NCBI GenBank assembly: GCA_002427105.1
Contig: DIPM01000033.1
Span: forward strand, 149,957-213,956
Reading direction: 5' to 3'
Length of the DNA: 64,000 nt
DNA from: Marinilabiliaceae bacterium UBA5488
Lineage (GTDB): Bacteria > Bacteroidota > Bacteroidia > Bacteroidales > Marinilabiliaceae
A program made the position numbers and the translations under genes. Below the pieces are notes generated by a model, which worked only from the letters and a program-made list of their open reading frames with translations, had not been told where the DNA came from and did no database searches. Positions 60,664 to 64,000 of this stretch are shown here, one piece after another; position 1 is the stretch's first letter, and every line of letters begins with the position of its first letter.

Positions 60664-61983
60664 CTACCACTTCTTAATCCACATTATTAAACCCGTAACA
60701 GGCAGGGAAGTCGCGATCAGGCATGCCAAAAAATAGAGAATTTTCGAGAAGCTCCCGAATATTTCACCTGTATGTATGGCCTTTATCGATGATGCTATCT
60801 GCTGATTAAAGGGCAAATCGCTAAAACGATTCACTGATACTATATCACCGGAAACCCTTGAAATCTCGATTTGGTCTTTTGCCGTGCCCGCGAAAAAACC
60901 GGATTTTGTTTTGGTGATTGTAACTGTCGATGAACTGCTGTCGGGTACTGTAAGTATTATATTGCCTTTGTAATCTAATTCCTTATCGACTATTGCCAAC
61001 AAAGCGGAATAAGCAAGATATTCTTTGGCCTGGGCTGCTTCTGCCCTTCCCCCTGCAATCTCTTCTTGAAAAGCATCCCGCTGACGAATATTTAAAGTTC
61101 CGCTTCCATTTCTTCGACCCTGACCCTTTCGCTGACCCTGACCTAAGCCGCGACCAGCTCCGTCTTGCGGCTTCAAGCCTTGACCGCTTCCATCATGGCG
61201 TCCCGATTGCAAACCGCTCCCTTGATGAGTTCTCCCTTGTTGTGCGCCACCTCCGCCCGGTTGGCTTACTGCTTCAAGCCCAAGTGTTTTATATATTGCA
61301 TTACGCGACCAGTCGAAAGACCAAAAAAGTCCGCTAAGTGCCATTATAAGGACAAGAGGAGCAACATAGAAGCCAAGCACATTGTGCAAATCGTAGGCAA
61401 GTCTGAATGAGCCTCCACTCCATTTTATTTTTAATCCTCTGTAGATATTTTTTATTTTTCGTGGCAGCCATATTACCAATCCTGAAATAATTATGACAAT
61501 CATTATTATTGTAGCCCAGCCCACTATTGGTCGTCCTATCGAGGTGTCGAGCAACAACCACCTGTGAAGCCTGAATACTGTCATAAAGAACTCCTGCCCT
61601 TTAAGGCCGCTCTGCTCCATAACAGTGCCCTCATATTGATTTAAGAGATAGTTGGTACCTCTTCGGTTGCCATCGTCTTTTACAACATTGGCGCTCCATG
61701 CGCTACGATCTGAGGCGGGTATTGAAATACTGCGCGGTGCAACACCAGTTGCCTTGCTGCTAATCTCAATTGCTTCCTCTATTGAAATTGCTTCCCCTCC
61801 GGAAATGTTCTCAAGCCTAAACTTGTCCTTATTCAAATACTTTATTACATCATCCTGAAAGACGTATATTGTTCCGCTTAGGCAGACAACAAACAAGACC
61901 AAAGAACTGACTATCCCTGCCCATTTATGAACAAAGCATGATAATTTTCGAAAACGAGCCCAGAGCAATTTTCTTATAGACAT
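60664..61983 (-). CDS. PepSY-associated membrane protein with a low-complexity insert
   Basis: A 439-residue PepSY-TM protein with four helices (about 20-42, 155-173, 203-223 and 415-437), the PepSY parts between them, and motifs HKWAG and HNVLGFY bearing His residues that in relatives may bind haem. Relatives are linked to iron uptake or ferric reduction. Residues 242-296 are a Gly/Gln/Arg/His-rich insert (61096-61260) that interrupts the second periplasmic region. The neighbouring TonB receptor converges on it. Confidence 0.82.
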   Translation of the reverse strand: MSIRKLLWARFRKLSCFVHKWAGIVSSLVLFVVCLSGTIYVFQDDVIKYLNKDKFRLENISGGEAISIEEAIEISSKATGVAPRSISIPASDRSAWSANVVKDDGNRRGTNYLLNQYEGTVMEQSGLKGQEFFMTVFRLHRWLLLDTSIGRPIVGWATIIMIVIIISGLVIWLPRKIKNIYRGLKIKWSGGSFRLAYDLHNVLGFYVAPLVLIMALSGLFWSFDWSRNAIYKTLGLEAVSQPGGGGAQQGRTHQGSGLQSGRHDGSGQGLKPQDGAGRGLGQGQRKGQGRRNGSGTLNIRQRDAFQEEIAGGRAEAAQAKEYLAYSALLAIVDKELDYKGNIILTVPDSSSSTVTITKTKSGFFAGTAKDQIEISRVSGDIVSVNRFSDLPFNQQIASSIKAIHTGEIFGSFSKILYFLACLIATSLPVTGLIMWIKKW

Positions 61984-62099
61984 AATACTTCCCCTCCTTA
62001 TTAATTAAATATAAGCCGATGGCGAAGTTAAGCGCTTATCTCTTACTATAAAATCCCTAATTTTGGCGATTTTTCAAACTGCTTGCTATACCGGCCTAG

Positions 62100-63893
62100 C
62101 TACATCCTTTCAGGAACATCAGCTCCCAATAACCACATACCTTTCTTAATTGTCTCACTAACAGCATAGCAGAGCGTCATACGCATATTCCGAACCTGCT
62201 CATCCTCCTCAAACAAAATAGGACTATCATGATAAAACTGGTTATATTCCTTAGCAAGCTCATAAACATAGTTGGCAATCAGCGCGGGACTAAATGCTGC
62301 TCCCGCCTCTTGCACAACATTCGGGAAATTGCTGACAGAACGCACCAGATTGTTCTCCTTGGTATTAAGGCTAACTGACAAGGGTGCTGAACCGCTCCAG
62401 GCTATACCCTTATCAGAGGCTTTTCTAAATATAGATTTTATACGAGCATGGGTATATTGAATAAAAGGACCTGTATTACCATTGAAATCAATAGATTCTT
62501 TTGGATTAAAGGTCATGTTCTTCTTGGGATCTACCTTCAGCATAAAATATTTAAGGGCTCCAAGGGCAACCATGCGAAATACTTCCTCTGCATCTTCATC
62601 ACTATAACCTTCAAGCTTTCCCAGCTCTTTTGACATCTCCCGGGCTGTATCTATCATCTCTTCCATCAAATCATCAGCATCGACTACAGTGCCTTCGCGC
62701 GATTTCATCTTTCCCTCTGGCAACTCCACCATTCCATAACTGAAATGCACAAGGTCTTTGCCCCACTCAAATCCTAGTTTGTCAAGCAGGATTGAGAGTA
62801 CTTTAAAGTGATAATCCTGCTCATTGCCAACAACATAAACCATCTTTTCAATGTTGTAGTTGTCAAATCTTAGCTTTGCAGTCCCTATGTCTTGGGTCAT
62901 GTAAACAGATGTGCCGTCACCGCGCAGGAGCAACTTCTCATCAAGGCCATTATCAGTCAAATCAGCCCATACACTACCGTCTGCCTTTTTATAGAATATA
63001 CCCTTTTCAAGTCCTTCAAGAACCTTATCGCGACCCACTGAGTAGGTCTCAGACTCATAATAAATCTTGTCGAAATCAATGCCCAGGTTTTTGTAGGTAA
63101 TATCGAAACCATCATATACCCATTGATTCATCGTCCTCCACAGATCAACAACGTCCTTGTCTCCGGCTTCCCATTTCAGCAACATTTCCCGGGCTTCGGC
63201 CATTAACAGAGATTGCTTCTCGGCCTCTTCTTTGCTCAAACCCTTGCCTTCAAGAGCCGCGAGCTCCGCCTTGTAATGCTTGTCAAACATCACATAAAAG
63301 CGTCCAACCAAATGGTCGCCCTTCTCGCCGCTTGAAGCCGGAGTCACACCTTGACCCCACTTTTGCCAGGCTAACATGGATTTACATATATGAATGCCCC
63401 TGTCATTGACTATATTGGTTTTTACAACCTTATTACCGGTAACCGAAGCTATGCGTGAAAGAGAATATCCCAAAAGATTATTTCGTATATGCCCCAGATG
63501 CAAAGGTTTATTTGTGTTGGGCGAAGAGTACTCTATCATCATCAGGGGCGAATCAGCACCTGCTACCTCAAAACCATAATTTTCATCTGCTATTATGCCG
63601 TTGAGACGCTCCAACCAGAAGGAATGCGACAAGCTAAGATTTAAAAAGCCCTTAATTACCTCATAGGATTCAATAAAGGCCAACTTTTCCTTCAAATAGC
63701 GACCCAAGTCCTCGCCAGTTTCTTCCGGCTTCTTTTTTGACACTTTTAATAATGGAAAAACTACGACTGTATAGTCTCCTTTCTGATCCTTCCGGGTAAG
63801 TTGTACCTGAATTATCTTTTCATCCAGGTGGGCATTATACAGCTCGTTAATGGCTTCAAGCACGGAGTTTCGCAACTGCTCTTCAATGGTCAT
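62100..63893 (-). CDS. argS: Arginyl-tRNA synthetase
   Basis: A 597-residue class I synthetase with the N-terminal Add1 domain, the HIGH motif in NKPLHLGHIRNN (near residue 133) and a C-terminal DALR anticodon-binding domain (about 480-597). The KMSKS motif is replaced by GKMKSREG, as is common in ArgRS. Length is normal. The 116-base space downstream holds a weak hairpin AAATC-CC...GG-GATTT (62051-62076) that may end transcription. Confidence 0.96.
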   Translation of the reverse strand: MTIEEQLRNSVLEAINELYNAHLDEKIIQVQLTRKDQKGDYTVVVFPLLKVSKKKPEETGEDLGRYLKEKLAFIESYEVIKGFLNLSLSHSFWLERLNGIIADENYGFEVAGADSPLMMIEYSSPNTNKPLHLGHIRNNLLGYSLSRIASVTGNKVVKTNIVNDRGIHICKSMLAWQKWGQGVTPASSGEKGDHLVGRFYVMFDKHYKAELAALEGKGLSKEEAEKQSLLMAEAREMLLKWEAGDKDVVDLWRTMNQWVYDGFDITYKNLGIDFDKIYYESETYSVGRDKVLEGLEKGIFYKKADGSVWADLTDNGLDEKLLLRGDGTSVYMTQDIGTAKLRFDNYNIEKMVYVVGNEQDYHFKVLSILLDKLGFEWGKDLVHFSYGMVELPEGKMKSREGTVVDADDLMEEMIDTAREMSKELGKLEGYSDEDAEEVFRMVALGALKYFMLKVDPKKNMTFNPKESIDFNGNTGPFIQYTHARIKSIFRKASDKGIAWSGSAPLSVSLNTKENNLVRSVSNFPNVVQEAGAAFSPALIANYVYELAKEYNQFYHDSPILFEEDEQVRNMRMTLCYAVSETIKKGMWLLGADVPERM

Positions 63894-64000
63894 AATAGGG
63901 AATAATTATTTTAAATGCTTTTTGTCTCAATAATCAGCAAAGATAAAAATTCCAGACGTGATAGAAACAAATATCTGAAATCAATACTGTCCTAAATAAT

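Noticed and set aside
61096..61260. Tandem repeat or CRISPR-like array from GACCCTGACC units
   Set aside because: Units are short and irregular, lie inside a coding frame and there are no spacers; no CRISPR array or cas gene was seen in the window.
62700..62720. Damaged KMSKS motif in ArgRS
   Set aside because: Many arginyl-tRNA synthetases naturally lack a canonical KMSKS; the KMKSREG form is ordinary.

Overview
The window looks like chromosomal DNA of an anaerobic member of the Bacteroidetes (Bacteroidota), most likely the order Bacteroidales in the broad sense. Support: many gene starts are preceded by the phylum's own promoter type (TTTG or TTG, 19-20 bases, TAnnTTTG) rather than by Shine-Dalgarno sites; there is a sodium-pumping methylmalonyl-CoA decarboxylase operon, a GH97 (SusB-like) alpha-glucosidase, a flavodiiron protein, a DksA-like protein without most zinc cysteines, a long type isoleucyl-tRNA synthetase and several Bacteroidetes-style outer-membrane proteins. 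The genus cannot be fixed from the sequence. Almost everything is core metabolism and envelope biology. There is no prophage, CRISPR array, rRNA operon or intact insertion sequence.

Layout. 1-6000 is the least stable part: a cut MscS-type channel with an unusual G-rich leader, a bacteriohemerythrin, a broken CE7 acetyl esterase, then a damaged high-affinity phosphate operon in which pstS and phoU survive but a deletion joins the first codons of a permease gene to the last third of pstB, an SDR oxidoreductase and a remnant of an IS21-type transposase. 6047-6120 is tRNA-Pro(CGG). 6257-12809 holds aroC, a SlyD-like isomerase, a GlsB-like membrane protein, an SDR/thioesterase pair, GH97 and a LysE exporter. 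13181-20013 holds a Pit phosphate transporter with a PhoU-like tail, a LytTR regulator, HU, an LTA-synthase-like sulfatase-fold enzyme and asnA. 20154-25342 holds ornithine carbamoyltransferase, a lipoprotein, ftsK and a LolA-like carrier.

25403-31322 is one leftward run: methylmalonyl-CoA epimerase, decarboxylase alpha subunit, gamma-like subunit, biotin carrier and beta sodium pump, followed by a transporter and a flavin reductase. 31617-37283 holds an aminotransferase, ftsE, a small membrane protein, flavodiiron protein, SPOR lipoprotein and mltG. 37284-42090 is a large TPR protein with an outer-membrane barrel protein. 42237-51000 holds a WalJ-like hydrolase, a B3/B4 protein, a HAD phosphatase, a HicAB toxin-antitoxin pair, YjbQ, a SIS isomerase with a phosphohexomutase, and small envelope or housekeeping genes. 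51235-63893 holds a membrane HD phosphohydrolase, ileS-dksA-lspA, a TonB-dependent receptor, a PepSY protein and argS.

How it fits together: phosphate supply appears to have moved from Pst, which is broken although its Pho-box-like promoter is intact, to Pit. The organism probably conserves energy from succinate/propionate metabolism through the sodium-pumping decarboxylase and detoxifies oxygen or nitric oxide with hemerythrin and the flavodiiron protein. No wholly new multi-gene system was found. The most informative unusual items are the pst deletion with its retained four-unit promoter box, the CE7 pseudogene, the terminated G-rich leader upstream of the MscS gene, the paired palindromes upstream of the Pit gene, and the Gly/Gln/Arg-rich insert in the PepSY protein.
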